This document shows positions 17,247-25,818 of a stretch of DNA of 64,000 bases, one piece after another. Made by a program: the position numbers and the translations under genes. The stretch is from Paenibacillus sp. ACRRY (GTDB taxonomy: Bacteria > Bacillota > Bacilli > Paenibacillales > Paenibacillaceae), in the NCBI RefSeq assembly GCF_022346995.1, contig NZ_JAKRNM010000003.1, positions 248,001-312,000 of the forward strand, written 5' to 3'. The first letter of the stretch is position 1; each line of letters opens with the position of its first letter. A model generated the notes under the pieces. It worked only from the letters and a program-made list of their open reading frames with translations, ran no database searches and was not told the origin of the DNA.

Positions 17247-18068
17247 ATGAAGAAATCAGTAATCTACTGGCTACTGCTGCCGGGGTTCGTGTTTTTGGCG
17301 GCATTTATGATCATTCCGATTGTCCTGACGATCGGATCAACGTTTTTCCAGGAAAACTCCTTCACATTTGAAGGATACATGCACTTTTTCAGAGACCCTT
17401 ACTTTTTGAAAATATTGCTTACGACGCTGCAGGTCAGCGTGGTCACCACCCTTGTCTGTGTGGTGCTCGGATTCCCGACAGCTTATTATATTTCGCAAAA
17501 AGCGCCGCGCCGCAAAGGTATCCTGCTGGCACTGGCCATTTTCCCATTGCTGACAAGCCCGGTGGTACGCTCGTTCAGCTGGATGATCATTCTTGGACGC
17601 AAAGGTCTGATCAACAATGCACTGGTTGGCCTGGGCATCGTGGATAAACCGCTGGATATCCTCTACACGCCGGCAGCCATGATGATTGGTCTGACTCACC
17701 TGTTCCTGCCGCTCATGATTATCTCTCTGGTCGGTGTGCTTGAGAACATCGACAATGACCTGCTCAAAGCAGCACAAAGTCTGGGAGCTTCACGTATCAC
17801 GGCATTCCGCCGAGTTGTATTCCCGCTGGCTGTGCCAGGGCTTGTCATCGGAGCCGTGCTTGTATTTGTCGGAAGCCTCACGGCGTATACGACACCGGCG
17901 CTTCTTGGAGGCAAGCAGCGTGTGATCGCCACGTTCCTGTATCAAAACGCCATGACCCTTAACGACTGGTATCTGGCCTCGGTCGTTGCTGCAATTATGA
18001 TTGTCATCACGTTTGTCGTGGTCGGTGTCATGAACAAAATGGCCAAAACTTTAAATCCGAAGGGGTAG
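17247..18068 (+). CDS. ABC transporter permease, PotB type
   Basis: A 273-residue inner-membrane permease with six predicted helices. The cytoplasmic ATPase-docking loop is KAAQSLGASRITAFRRVVFPLAVPG (EAA-type loop, around residue 176). It resembles PotB and Fe3+/thiamine permeases of the binding-protein-dependent import class. It pairs with the 18075 permease to form the channel for the ligand caught by the 14856 lipoprotein. It begins 279 bp after the hydrolase gene, with a hairpin element in the gap, and ends 6 bp before the next gene, indicating tight coupling. Confidence 0.92.
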   Translation: MKKSVIYWLLLPGFVFLAAFMIIPIVLTIGSTFFQENSFTFEGYMHFFRDPYFLKILLTTLQVSVVTTLVCVVLGFPTAYYISQKAPRRKGILLALAIFPLLTSPVVRSFSWMIILGRKGLINNALVGLGIVDKPLDILYTPAAMMIGLTHLFLPLMIISLVGVLENIDNDLLKAAQSLGASRITAFRRVVFPLAVPGLVIGAVLVFVGSLTAYTTPALLGGKQRVIATFLYQNAMTLNDWYLASVVAAIMIVITFVVVGVMNKMAKTLNPKG

Positions 18069-18074
18069 ACACAT

Positions 18075-18866
18075 ATGCGGGAGAAACATATCGGGCTGGG
18101 CCTGTTCAGTCTGCTGGTCTTTATCTTTCTGCTGGGCCCGCTTCTGATCATATCGGTCACTTCGTTTGAACCGGGAACGGTACTCAAATTTCCGCCGGAA
18201 GGCTTCTCCTTCCGCTGGTACGAAAATATTTTTAACACAGGCGGGTTTCTCCGCACGTTCCAGACGTCCATCATCATTTCCCTGCTGGGAAATCTGCTGG
18301 CGCTGCTGCTCGGAGTACCAGCTGCCTATGCACTCAGTCGTTACGATTTCAAAGGCAAGTCTGTGCTGAACGCACTGTTCCTGTCCCCGGTACTCATTCC
18401 GGGAATCGTGCTTGGTTTTACATTGATGAAATATCTGATCGTGATCTATCATCTGCCGATGTATCTGGGCCTGCTGATCGGTCATACGATTATCATGCTT
18501 CCCTTTATCATTCGTGTCATTGCTTCCAGTCTTTCGAGCTTTGACTTTGCCGTGGAAGAAGCTGCACTGAGTCTTGGCGCAGGGCGGATAAGAACGTTCT
18601 TCCAGATCGTGCTGCCCAACATTCGTTCGGGGATTCTGGCGGCCGTGCTGATTGCCTTCCTGGAGTCGTTCAACAACGTGGATATCTCCGTGTTCATGAC
18701 GGGGCCGGGGGTAAGTACACTGCCGATTCAGATGCTGACGTATGTGGAGAACTATTTTGACCCAACAATTGCAGCCATTTCCGTGCTGCTGATGGTACTG
18801 ACCGGACTTTTAATGTTCGTGATCGAACGGATCATGGGCGGATTTTCATACTTTACTAAACGTTAA
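18075..18866 (+). CDS. ABC transporter permease, PotC type
   Basis: A 263-residue second permease with six helices. The EAA loop reads EEAALSLGAGRIRTFFQIVLPNIRSG (around residue 160). It belongs to the PotC class and partners the preceding permease. The ribosome site overlaps the end of the upstream gene (AAGGGG about 10 nt before ATG). The stop is 18 bp before the ATPase start, so permease, permease and ATPase form a translationally tight trio. Confidence 0.92.
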   Translation: MREKHIGLGLFSLLVFIFLLGPLLIISVTSFEPGTVLKFPPEGFSFRWYENIFNTGGFLRTFQTSIIISLLGNLLALLLGVPAAYALSRYDFKGKSVLNALFLSPVLIPGIVLGFTLMKYLIVIYHLPMYLGLLIGHTIIMLPFIIRVIASSLSSFDFAVEEAALSLGAGRIRTFFQIVLPNIRSGILAAVLIAFLESFNNVDISVFMTGPGVSTLPIQMLTYVENYFDPTIAAISVLLMVLTGLLMFVIERIMGGFSYFTKR

Positions 18867-18884
18867 TTGGAGGCGCAGAACGCT

Positions 18885-19943
18885 ATGGCATTGCTGACAT
18901 TGGATCGCGTATCGGTGGCTTACGATAACCAGACGATCCTGAAGGATTTTCAATTGGAGCTGGAAAAAGGTAAGCTGCTCTCCCTGCTCGGACCGAGCGG
19001 TTGCGGCAAAACAACTACGCTGCGCCTCATCGCCGGATTCCTGGAAGCAACACAGGGCAAGTTTATGTTCGGCGGCAAGGACTATACGAAGGTTCCGGTG
19101 AACAAGCGGAATTTCGGATTTGTATTTCAGAGTTATGCGCTATTCCCGCATCTGTCTGTCTATGACAACGTGGCCTTCGGCCTGCGGATGCGCAAGGTAA
19201 AAGACAAGGATATCTCAGCACGTGTTATGCGTATTCTGGAAGTGGTGAACCTGAACGGCTTCGAGAAGCGTTTTCCACAGGAACTGTCCGGTGGACAGCG
19301 GCAGCGGGTGGCGATTGCCCGTGCACTCGTGATTGAACCGGATCTGCTGCTGTTTGACGAACCGCTCAGTAACCTGGATGCCAACCTGCGACTGAACATG
19401 CGGGTGGAGATTCGCCGGATTCAACAGGAGCTTGGAATTACAACGCTGTATGTCTCCCATGACCAGGAAGAATGTTTCTCGATCTCGGATCAGGTAGCCA
19501 TCATGAACAAGGGCGTTGTCGAGCAGCTCGATCGCCCGGAGACCATTTTCAAATATCCGGCAACGGAATTTGTAGCCCAATTTATTGGATTCCATAACTT
19601 TATTGAGTTTGCTGAACGCAATGATGCAGGAGATCAGATCTCGCTAAAAGCGGGAGGTCGTTTGTTTACAGCAACAGCTCATCCCGGAACGGCACGTCCC
19701 GGCGCTCGTAAAGGTGCAATTCGCCCGGACGATCTGATCGTCAGTGGAGATACGTCAGCGGATTTGGCCAATGCTTTGCCAGGTATCGTGAAGGTGAGTA
19801 CGTATCTTGGACGCAGCTATCAATATGTCATTGAGACCGAACTCGGTGATTTTACGGCGAACCAGGAGATGGAGACACCATACCTTAGCGGGCAGCGTGT
19901 CAGCCTGATTTTCCCACAGGACAAGCTTGTCCTCGTTGAATAG
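18885..19943 (+). CDS. ABC transporter ATPase, PotA type
   Basis: A 352-residue ATPase from the ATG at 18885 (TTGGAGGCG upstream; the in-frame TTG at 18867 is the ribosome site itself). Walker A is GPSGCGKTT, the signature [15 protein letters not shown], Walker B LLLFDEPLSNLD and the switch His is in YVSHDQEE. The C-terminal 110 residues form the TOBE-type regulatory domain, usual for PotA/MalK/UgpC ATPases. It powers import through the two upstream permeases. Residue differences from the second PotA in the window (27416) show these are separate systems, not a recent duplication. Confidence 0.93.
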   Translation: MALLTLDRVSVAYDNQTILKDFQLELEKGKLLSLLGPSGCGKTTTLRLIAGFLEATQGKFMFGGKDYTKVPVNKRNFGFVFQSYALFPHLSVYDNVAFGLRMRKVKDKDISARVMRILEVVNLNGFEKRFPQELSGGQRQRVAIARALVIEPDLLLFDEPLSNLDANLRLNMRVEIRRIQQELGITTLYVSHDQEECFSISDQVAIMNKGVVEQLDRPETIFKYPATEFVAQFIGFHNFIEFAERNDAGDQISLKAGGRLFTATAHPGTARPGARKGAIRPDDLIVSGDTSADLANALPGIVKVSTYLGRSYQYVIETELGDFTANQEMETPYLSGQRVSLIFPQDKLVLVE

Positions 19944-19982
19944 AAGCAATATTCGTGAATAGCATTAAGAAGCAGCAAAGGC

Positions 19983-20014
19983 AGCATGCTGCATGATTGA
20001 CTATGCAGCATGCT
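19983..20014 (+). other. Perfect 12-bp hairpin before adenine deaminase
   Basis: AGCATGCTGCAT (19983-19994) pairs perfectly with 20003-20014 across an 8-nt loop, 6 nt before the AAGGAG ribosome site. No T-run follows, so it is not a terminator. It may stabilise or process the mRNA between the ATPase and deaminase genes. Confidence 0.6.
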
Positions 20015-20036
20015 CAAAAGAAGGAGATTATGCCCC

Positions 20037-21776
20037 ATGCGTGCAGATCAACTGATTGTGAATGTAAATGTGTATAACAGTTATTATAAACGGTTTGAAT
20101 TGAACAACGTCGCTGTACTTGACGGCAGATTCATGTATGTCGGACCCGGCGGCCCTGAGCTGATTCAGGCAGACGAAGTGATCGATGCGCGGGGAAGATA
20201 CATGATTCCTGGCCTGATCGATATTCACCTGCACATTGAGAGTACCATGGTGACACCGGCTACCTTTTCCCATGGCCTGATTCGCTGCGGAGTAACGTCC
20301 ATTGTAGCGGAACCGCATGAGATGGCCAATGTGTTCGGACTGGAAGGTGTGCAGGAGATGATGGCTGCGAGTCGTGAGACGATGGTCAACATGTTCTATG
20401 CCATCCCGAGCTCCGTTCCGGCAACGCCGATGGAAACAACGGGCGGTTCTATTGAGATCGAAGATATGGATGTGCTTCTCGCAACCGGAGAGATCATCTG
20501 TCTGGGTGAAATCATGAACTACGTGGATGTCATTCGTGATCCGGAATGCAAGACCAATCAGATTCTTCAGCATATTCGCAAAAATTACCCGGATCTCGTG
20601 ATCGAAGGTCATACACCGAAGTTGCTAGGGCTGGATCTGCACCGACTGATCTATGCAGGTGTGGACTCGGATCATACCCATCAGAGCATTGAAGGACTGC
20701 AGGCGCGGATTTCAGCAGGCATGTTCATTGAGATTCAGGAGAAATCGATGACCCCTGAGGTTATGGAATATCTGATCCAGCATGATGTGGCTCAGCATTT
20801 CTGCTTCGTGACGGATGACGTTATGCCGGACTCTCTCGTGGAACGAGGTCATCTGGATCATATTGTGCGTAAGGCCATTCACATGGGTATGCGTCCGGAA
20901 GATGCCATTTACGCAGCAACGTCTACACCGGCATCCCGAATGAAAATGACGGATCGGGGCAGCATCGCCCCAGGCAAGGTGGCGGATTACGTTCTCGTAT
21001 CGAATCTGGAGACATTGGCAATTGATCAAGTGTACAAAAATGGCCGGAAAGCTTATGACGACTACGAACCGTATAAGCAGGAACGGATGACGGGACAGTT
21101 CCCGCCCCATTTCTATAACAGTGTACAATTGGACAAGCTGACAGCAGAGGACTTCACGATTTCATTGAGCGATCCCAAAGTAATAGGTACTGCTGATGAT
21201 GCAAATAAAGCTTCATTCAACTGCCGCGTGATGATGGTGAAGGATGGCTCGACCTTTGTGGAAGAACATATCGCAGAGGTTCAGGCAGTGAATGGTGAAC
21301 TTCAGTGGGAAGATAGTGGGTACGGACAGATTGCTACCTTCGAACGTTATGGTGTGAACGGCAATCGGGCACATGGTTTGATCGGTGGAGATACGATTAA
21401 ACGGGGAGCCATCGCGACGACATATTCACATGATAACCACAACCTTCTGGTTGTTGGTCGCAACCGTGAAGATATGATGCTGGCGGCTAACACGGTTATT
21501 TCGAGCCAGGGTGGCTTCTGTGTGGTAGAGGATGGCAAAGTGCTGTCTCATCTGGAACTGCCTGTAGGAGGCATTTTGACAGAAGAACCGCTCGCAGTTG
21601 TGTCTCATCAAGTGAAGGAATTGCGGGCAGCCATGCTTTCTTTGGGCTATGTGCACTATAACCCGATCATGTCGATCAGCACCCATTCACTTGCTGTGAG
21701 CCCTGCGCTGAAAATTACAGATCACGGTTTGATTGATGTGAATGCAGGCAAGGTTGTACCGTTGGTTGTAGAATAA
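20037..21776 (+). CDS. adeC: Adenine deaminase
   Basis: A 579-residue adenine deaminase of the amidohydrolase superfamily, converting adenine to hypoxanthine and ammonia in the cytosol. The metal-binding DIHLHIEST segment follows the GRYMIPGLID strand. VAEPHEMANVFG and GHTPKLLG supply further metal-ligand regions, and the C-terminal domain carries the HDNHNLLVVG block typical of AdeC. AAGGAG lies 10 nt before the chosen ATG. An overlapping out-of-frame ATG at 20030 is ignored. As the last gene of the run it completes a salvage path from imported nucleoside or adenine to hypoxanthine. A terminator follows. Confidence 0.93.
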   Translation: MRADQLIVNVNVYNSYYKRFELNNVAVLDGRFMYVGPGGPELIQADEVIDARGRYMIPGLIDIHLHIESTMVTPATFSHGLIRCGVTSIVAEPHEMANVFGLEGVQEMMAASRETMVNMFYAIPSSVPATPMETTGGSIEIEDMDVLLATGEIICLGEIMNYVDVIRDPECKTNQILQHIRKNYPDLVIEGHTPKLLGLDLHRLIYAGVDSDHTHQSIEGLQARISAGMFIEIQEKSMTPEVMEYLIQHDVAQHFCFVTDDVMPDSLVERGHLDHIVRKAIHMGMRPEDAIYAATSTPASRMKMTDRGSIAPGKVADYVLVSNLETLAIDQVYKNGRKAYDDYEPYKQERMTGQFPPHFYNSVQLDKLTAEDFTISLSDPKVIGTADDANKASFNCRVMMVKDGSTFVEEHIAEVQAVNGELQWEDSGYGQIATFERYGVNGNRAHGLIGGDTIKRGAIATTYSHDNHNLLVVGRNREDMMLAANTVISSQGGFCVVEDGKVLSHLELPVGGILTEEPLAVVSHQVKELRAAMLSLGYVHYNPIMSISTHSLAVSPALKITDHGLIDVNAGKVVPLVVE

Positions 21777-21809
21777 ATGGATAGTTCATTCAATTGAAGA
21801 ACATAAATA

Positions 21810-21856
21810 GGTAGGTATACTGTAGGAAAGAGTGCAGTATAGCTACCTTTTTTGCA
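21810..21856 (+). terminator. Terminator of the purine operon
   Basis: GGTAG...CTACC and TATACTG...CAGTATA arms with a short loop and a run of six T. Confidence 0.85.
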
Positions 21857-21898
21857 GTTGGGTTAAGGCGGAATAACATTGATCTTTCTTTTCCGCCT

Positions 21899-22135
21899 TC
21901 AATGTTCATTTTTATGCTTCTTCATTTTTATGAGCATTACTGCGTGGTACACTGACCTTATTGCACACCCCGTCATCGGGATTAAGACTAACAGATAGCT
22001 AGAAGAGGGTTTGGCATCGTAAGTATAATAGGCGTAGACTAGTATCAATGCAGCTACCACGAAAAAAATGAGATTTAGGACTAAGCTATAAATATTATGT
22101 TGTTTCTTTTCTTTCGGGTATGTGGAGAATGTCAT
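21899..22135 (-). CDS. Small two-helix membrane protein
   Basis: A 78-residue protein with two hydrophobic helices (about residues 17-37 and 46-68) and charged ends rich in Lys. AAGGAGGC is 11-12 nt before the ATG. I do not recognise a family. The ribosome site, basic cytosolic ends and absence of a competing frame on either strand make it a plausible real gene. The gene is alone, convergent with the adenine deaminase gene, and no clear terminator of its own is seen. Confidence 0.55.
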   Translation of the reverse strand: MTFSTYPKEKKQHNIYSLVLNLIFFVVAALILVYAYYTYDAKPSSSYLLVLIPMTGCAIRSVYHAVMLIKMKKHKNEH

Positions 22136-22277
22136 GCAGTTTTGCTGCCTCCTTGCAGATTTGTTAAAAAGTTATTGTATCATTTATTAAATTTTGTTTC
22201 CATAATATTCTAATATCTTATTAATTTTATGAGTGGAATATAACTTACTTCATTGAAGATAGAGAAAGGGGGCAATT

Positions 22278-23018
22278 ATGTTACCCAAGAACCAAGCCCA
22301 AAAAGCCATATTTTTCGATGTAGATGATACACTGTATGACCACTTGCAGCCGCTTAGAGGAGCACTGCAAGAGGTTCTTGGTCTAGCCGATGAGGTTCCA
22401 TATGCCGAGATTTATCACCAATTCCGCTACTACAGCGACTGGTTGTCCGATCAGGAGGGCCTCTCTGCAGTTCCGGAAGCAGAGGCCGTGGAACGGATGC
22501 GCAGACGCAGATTTGAACTGACGATGAAGGAGTTCGGCGTAGCTTTAACCGAGGGACAGGGTGAGGCACTGCAAGCGCAGTATCTGAGCAGACAGTTTCA
22601 GATTCAGCCATTTGAAGGTGCTTATGATCTGATCAGGAGTCTTATGGCAGACGGACACTTTGTAGGACTCATCACGAATGGTGAGGGGAGACATCAGAGA
22701 CGCAAGCTTGAAGCACTGAATGTGTTTGACCTGGTTCCCGAGGAGAGAATCTTCATCTCAGGAACCATTGGGTATGCCAAGCCGGATCGGCAATTGTTCG
22801 AACATGTGAGCAAACAGACAGGCACGGATGCTCGCTCCAGTTACTATATCGGGGACTCATGGCGTAATGATGTAGTGGGTGCGGTAAATGCCGGATGGAA
22901 TGTCATCTGGTTTAACCACCGGGATGCTCTGCCGGAATCGAACCATCAGCCCCATCATGTGGCGCGTGATTATAATGAAATAACTCGCATTCTTACATCC
23001 GAGTTTGTTCTACAATAA
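22278..23018 (+). CDS. HAD-superfamily hydrolase
   Basis: A 246-residue HAD phosphatase. Motif I is FFDVDDTLYD (nucleophile and acid Asp, about residues 14-18). A helical cap follows, then motif II VGLITNGEG (about 133), the motif III Lys in GYAKPDRQLF, and motif IV in YYIGDSWRNDVVGAVNAGW. This is the subfamily IA pattern, near phosphoglycolate phosphatase and 5'-nucleotidase YjjG-like enzymes. The substrate is a small phosphate ester that cannot be named. AAAGGGGG precedes the ATG by 8 nt. The gene is monocistronic, followed by a terminator. Confidence 0.9.
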   Translation: MLPKNQAQKAIFFDVDDTLYDHLQPLRGALQEVLGLADEVPYAEIYHQFRYYSDWLSDQEGLSAVPEAEAVERMRRRRFELTMKEFGVALTEGQGEALQAQYLSRQFQIQPFEGAYDLIRSLMADGHFVGLITNGEGRHQRRKLEALNVFDLVPEERIFISGTIGYAKPDRQLFEHVSKQTGTDARSSYYIGDSWRNDVVGAVNAGWNVIWFNHRDALPESNHQPHHVARDYNEITRILTSEFVLQ

Positions 23019-23040
23019 AGAGTGATATATGTGTTCATGC

Positions 23041-23079
23041 AGCCCTGTTACCTAACTTAGGTAGGTAATAGGGCTTTTT
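23041..23079 (+). terminator. Terminator of the HAD hydrolase gene
   Basis: AGCCCTGTTACCT pairs with AGGTAATAGGGCT (one G-U), followed by TTTTT. Confidence 0.88.
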
Positions 23080-23231
23080 GGGGTGTGGAAAATGTGAGGA
23101 TGATCGCTGCACATCGAGTGAATTTGAGGTATAAATGCTGTCTGTATTCTGACAAGCGGCATGATCCCGTATCTATTGGAAGATGAAGTGGAACTTCATG
23201 GAATCTTCATTTAGTGGAGTAGGCTGAGGCC

Positions 23232-23286
23232 TTCACAAAGCAGAAGGGTGGTGTTATAATTAAAACAAGATTTAGATTAAGTCTAA
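23232..23286 (+). promoter_or_regulatory. dps promoter with PerR-type box
   Basis: TTCACA (23232-23237), a 17-bp spacer and a perfect TATAAT (23255-23260). The 15-bp near-palindrome TTAGATTAAGTCTAA (23272-23286) lies 11 bp after the -10. The same motif at the same spacing occurs at katA. Confidence 0.75.
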
Positions 23287-23360
23287 ATTAAATATAGCAC
23301 AATAATCAGAATTCCTAATTTAAAATCAAACTATATTGTATATGAGAGGGGAACCTATCC

Positions 23361-23837
23361 ATGAGCACAATTCAAACAACTAACACTTTTACAAACCACA
23401 ACGCAGCATTGCAAGACGTCCTGAACCGCCAGATTGCAGGCTGGTCTGTATTGTATACGAAATTGCACCATTTCCACTGGTATGTTCAAGGTCCACATTT
23501 CTTCACACTGCATGCCAAATTCGAAGAACTGTATAACCTGGCTACTGCGAACATGGATGAAGTCGCAGAACGCTTGCTTGCTATTGGTGGACGTCCGGTA
23601 GCTACGATGTCCGAACAGCTTCGTTTGTCTCCAGTTGATGAGGCACAGGGACAGTTGTCTGCTGAGCGTATGGTAGAGTCTGTGGTTGCCGATCTGCGCA
23701 CCATGGTAAAAGTGATTGGGCAAGGCATCCATGCAGCAGGAGAAGCAGAGGATAACGCAACGGAAGATATGCTGATTGGATTCACAGCGGCATTAGATAA
23801 AGAAATCTGGATGTTAAACGCATTTTTGGGCAAATAA
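23361..23837 (+). CDS. dps: Dps-family ferritin-like DNA-protection protein
   Basis: A 158-residue Dps/bacterioferritin-like protein. The four-helix core carries the inter-subunit ferroxidase residues in the first half, HHFHWYVQGPHFFTLHAKFEELY in two adjoining blocks, and MDEVAERLLAIGGRP. It forms a 12-mer cage that oxidises Fe(II), preferentially with hydrogen peroxide, limiting Fenton damage; some members bind DNA. There is no long basic tail, so DNA binding is uncertain. GAGGGG precedes the ATG. The PerR-type box over the start of transcription suggests induction by peroxide, in common with katA at 55356. Confidence 0.92.
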   Translation: MSTIQTTNTFTNHNAALQDVLNRQIAGWSVLYTKLHHFHWYVQGPHFFTLHAKFEELYNLATANMDEVAERLLAIGGRPVATMSEQLRLSPVDEAQGQLSAERMVESVVADLRTMVKVIGQGIHAAGEAEDNATEDMLIGFTAALDKEIWMLNAFLGK

Positions 23838-23962
23838 GCTAAGATATCCCGCATCCTGACAAACGATATGTAGAGTCCGTGAACAAAGTCCCCGTTCGCT
23901 TACAAATCCGGTGTGCTTGCCGTATAATAATGGCATTCGAGAGACACAGATTGGTGGAATGA

Positions 23963-25174
23963 ATGATGCGGACAGACCTGGATCAATTGCAGGGAGAAGC
24001 TGAACGGTTTATATATACATGTTATGAAGAGCTGGGCCATTCGCGAGAAGATGCGGAGGCCCGGCTTATTGCTGTTCATCAGGAGATTGTAGATACGGGC
24101 ACTTATGTGCATACGACCGAAGAGTTGGAGCATGGCTGCAAAATGGCGTGGCGGAACAGCAACCGCTGTATCGGACGATTGTTCTGGGACAAGCTGCGGA
24201 TCGTGGATGCGCGTCATGCAGACACAGTCGGAACTGCTGCGGAGGCCGTGATGAATCATATTCGCGTGGCATCCAATGGCGGTAAAGTTATCCCGATGAT
24301 TACGATTCTTCCGCCGAATGGGCCAAGTGGAGCCCCTGTACGGATCTGGAACCACCAGCTCATCCGTTATGCCGGATACGAGACGGAACAAGGTATCATT
24401 GGGGACCCTGCATCCGTGGAACTGACCAAGGCTGCGATGTCACTTGGCTGGCAAGGGGCAGGGGGAGATTACGATGTATTACCGCTCATTATTCAGGCGC
24501 AAGGGCAGGCTCCCGAGTGGTATGTTGTACCCCATGAGGAAATTGTAGAAGTGGACATTGAACATCCCGAGCGATCTGAAATTGCCGAACTCGGCATGCG
24601 TTGGTACGGTGTACCGATGATTGCGGACATGCGGCTTGAGATCGGAGGCATCTCTTACCCGGCTGCGCCGTTTAACGGCTGGTATATGGAGACGGAAATC
24701 GGTGCACGTAATCTGGCGGACACATTCCGCTACAATAAATTGCCTGCAGTGGCGGCAGCACTCGGACTGAACACATCCACCGAAACGACACTATGGAAGG
24801 ACCGTGCACTCGTTGAGTTGAATGTAGCCGTACTGCATTCCTTCAAGAAGGCAGGGGTCAGCATAGTAGACCACCATACGGCGGCATCGCAATTTGCTTT
24901 GTTTGAGCAAAGGGAGGAAGTAGCGGGACGTGAGCTGACTGGAGATTGGGTCTGGCTGATCCCACCCGTTTCACCGGCAACGACCCACATTTTCCACAGC
25001 TCCTATCGCAATGAAATCGTGAAGCCGAACTTTTTCTGTCAGGAATCAGCGTATACATTAGATGGAGAATCATCTGGTGCTGGACCAGAGAATGTGGAAC
25101 AACAGAATACAGATGTCAATCACCATCGGCCACAGGCTGGAGATTCATCCATGAGATGCCCGTTTGCACACTAG
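23963..25174 (+). CDS. nos: Bacterial nitric oxide synthase oxygenase
   Basis: A 403-residue NOS oxygenase without a reductase domain. The heme-ligand Cys69 lies in the AWRNSNRCIGRLFW block. The substrate Glu is in FNGWYMETEIGARN, and the WVWLIPPVSPATTHIFH segment belongs to the pterin and dimer region. It makes nitric oxide and citrulline from arginine with electrons from a general flavodoxin-type reductase, and in Bacillus relatives protects against oxidative stress. The B. subtilis protein is about 363 residues. This one has an extra Glu/Asn/Gln-rich tail of about 35-40 residues ending in MRCPFAH. The start is one of two adjacent ATGs. It lies 125 bp after dps with its own possible -10 (TATAAT at 23923). 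Confidence 0.94.
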   Translation: MMRTDLDQLQGEAERFIYTCYEELGHSREDAEARLIAVHQEIVDTGTYVHTTEELEHGCKMAWRNSNRCIGRLFWDKLRIVDARHADTVGTAAEAVMNHIRVASNGGKVIPMITILPPNGPSGAPVRIWNHQLIRYAGYETEQGIIGDPASVELTKAAMSLGWQGAGGDYDVLPLIIQAQGQAPEWYVVPHEEIVEVDIEHPERSEIAELGMRWYGVPMIADMRLEIGGISYPAAPFNGWYMETEIGARNLADTFRYNKLPAVAAALGLNTSTETTLWKDRALVELNVAVLHSFKKAGVSIVDHHTAASQFALFEQREEVAGRELTGDWVWLIPPVSPATTHIFHSSYRNEIVKPNFFCQESAYTLDGESSGAGPENVEQQNTDVNHHRPQAGDSSMRCPFAH

Positions 25175-25311
25175 ATGTGCGAGCGGTTTTTTTCTTTTTC
25201 CATCAGCTTAAGGTCTGCAAAATAGGAAAAGGTTAAGGGGAATCTTTCTCTATATGGATAGATAAAACTCTTCTATAATGAGTCATGAATCCGCATAGGA
25301 GGGGATAATCC

Positions 25312-25779
25312 ATGGGTTACATTGAGACATTGAGGGGCTTGGTTGGCAATGCTCCTGTAATTTTGGTGAGACCGAGTATTCTTATCTTGAATAAGGCTGG
25401 TGAGATTCTATTCGTTCGGCATAATGATGATAGCTGGGGAGTGCCTGGTGGATTCATGGAGTTGGGAGAGTCGGTGGAAGAGGCAGCGATGAGAGAGGTT
25501 CAAGAAGAGATTGGGATAAAAATAAAGAATCTGGAGCTGTTCGGCGTCTTTTCCGGTAAAGAATTATATACGAAGTTAAGAAACGGGCATGAATATCATA
25601 ATGTGGTCATTGGATACGTTTGTATGGAATTTGAAGGTGAGCCTAAGCCAGATGGCGTAGAAGTTCTGGAAGCGAAGTTTTGCAACCCGACAGAATTACC
25701 CGACAAGACAGACCCATACTTAAAAAGAAAAATTCAAGAAAATGCACAACATATCGCCTCTTTAATAGGAAGAAAATAA
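25312..25779 (+). CDS. Nudix hydrolase
   Basis: A 155-residue Nudix protein. The Nudix box spans about residues 46-68 with the GGFMELGES start and the REVQEEIG end, so the catalytic Glu residues are intact. Family members hydrolyse nucleoside diphosphates linked to another group. The short size and VRPSILILNK start recall ADP-ribose or 8-oxo-dGTP type enzymes, but the substrate is open. GGAGGGG lies 8 nt before the ATG. It is convergent with the MFS gene across a shared terminator. Confidence 0.92.
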   Translation: MGYIETLRGLVGNAPVILVRPSILILNKAGEILFVRHNDDSWGVPGGFMELGESVEEAAMREVQEEIGIKIKNLELFGVFSGKELYTKLRNGHEYHNVVIGYVCMEFEGEPKPDGVEVLEAKFCNPTELPDKTDPYLKRKIQENAQHIASLIGRK

Positions 25780-25788
25780 AAGGATAAG

Positions 25789-25813
25789 ACCGCCCACTCA
25801 TGTGAGCGGTTTT
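25789..25813. terminator. Bidirectional terminator
   Basis: ACCGC and CAC pair with GTG and GCGGT around a TCAT loop. T follows on the plus strand, and T-rich sequence (TTTTAT) follows on the minus strand. It serves the Nudix and MFS genes. Confidence 0.7.
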
Positions 25814-25818
25814 GTACG

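Larger units (their letters stand above)
23019..23360. other. 342-bp region upstream of dps
   Basis: It contains the terminator of the HAD gene and the dps promoter with its PerR-type box, listed separately. From 23080 to 23230 I see nothing of note. Confidence 0.6.
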
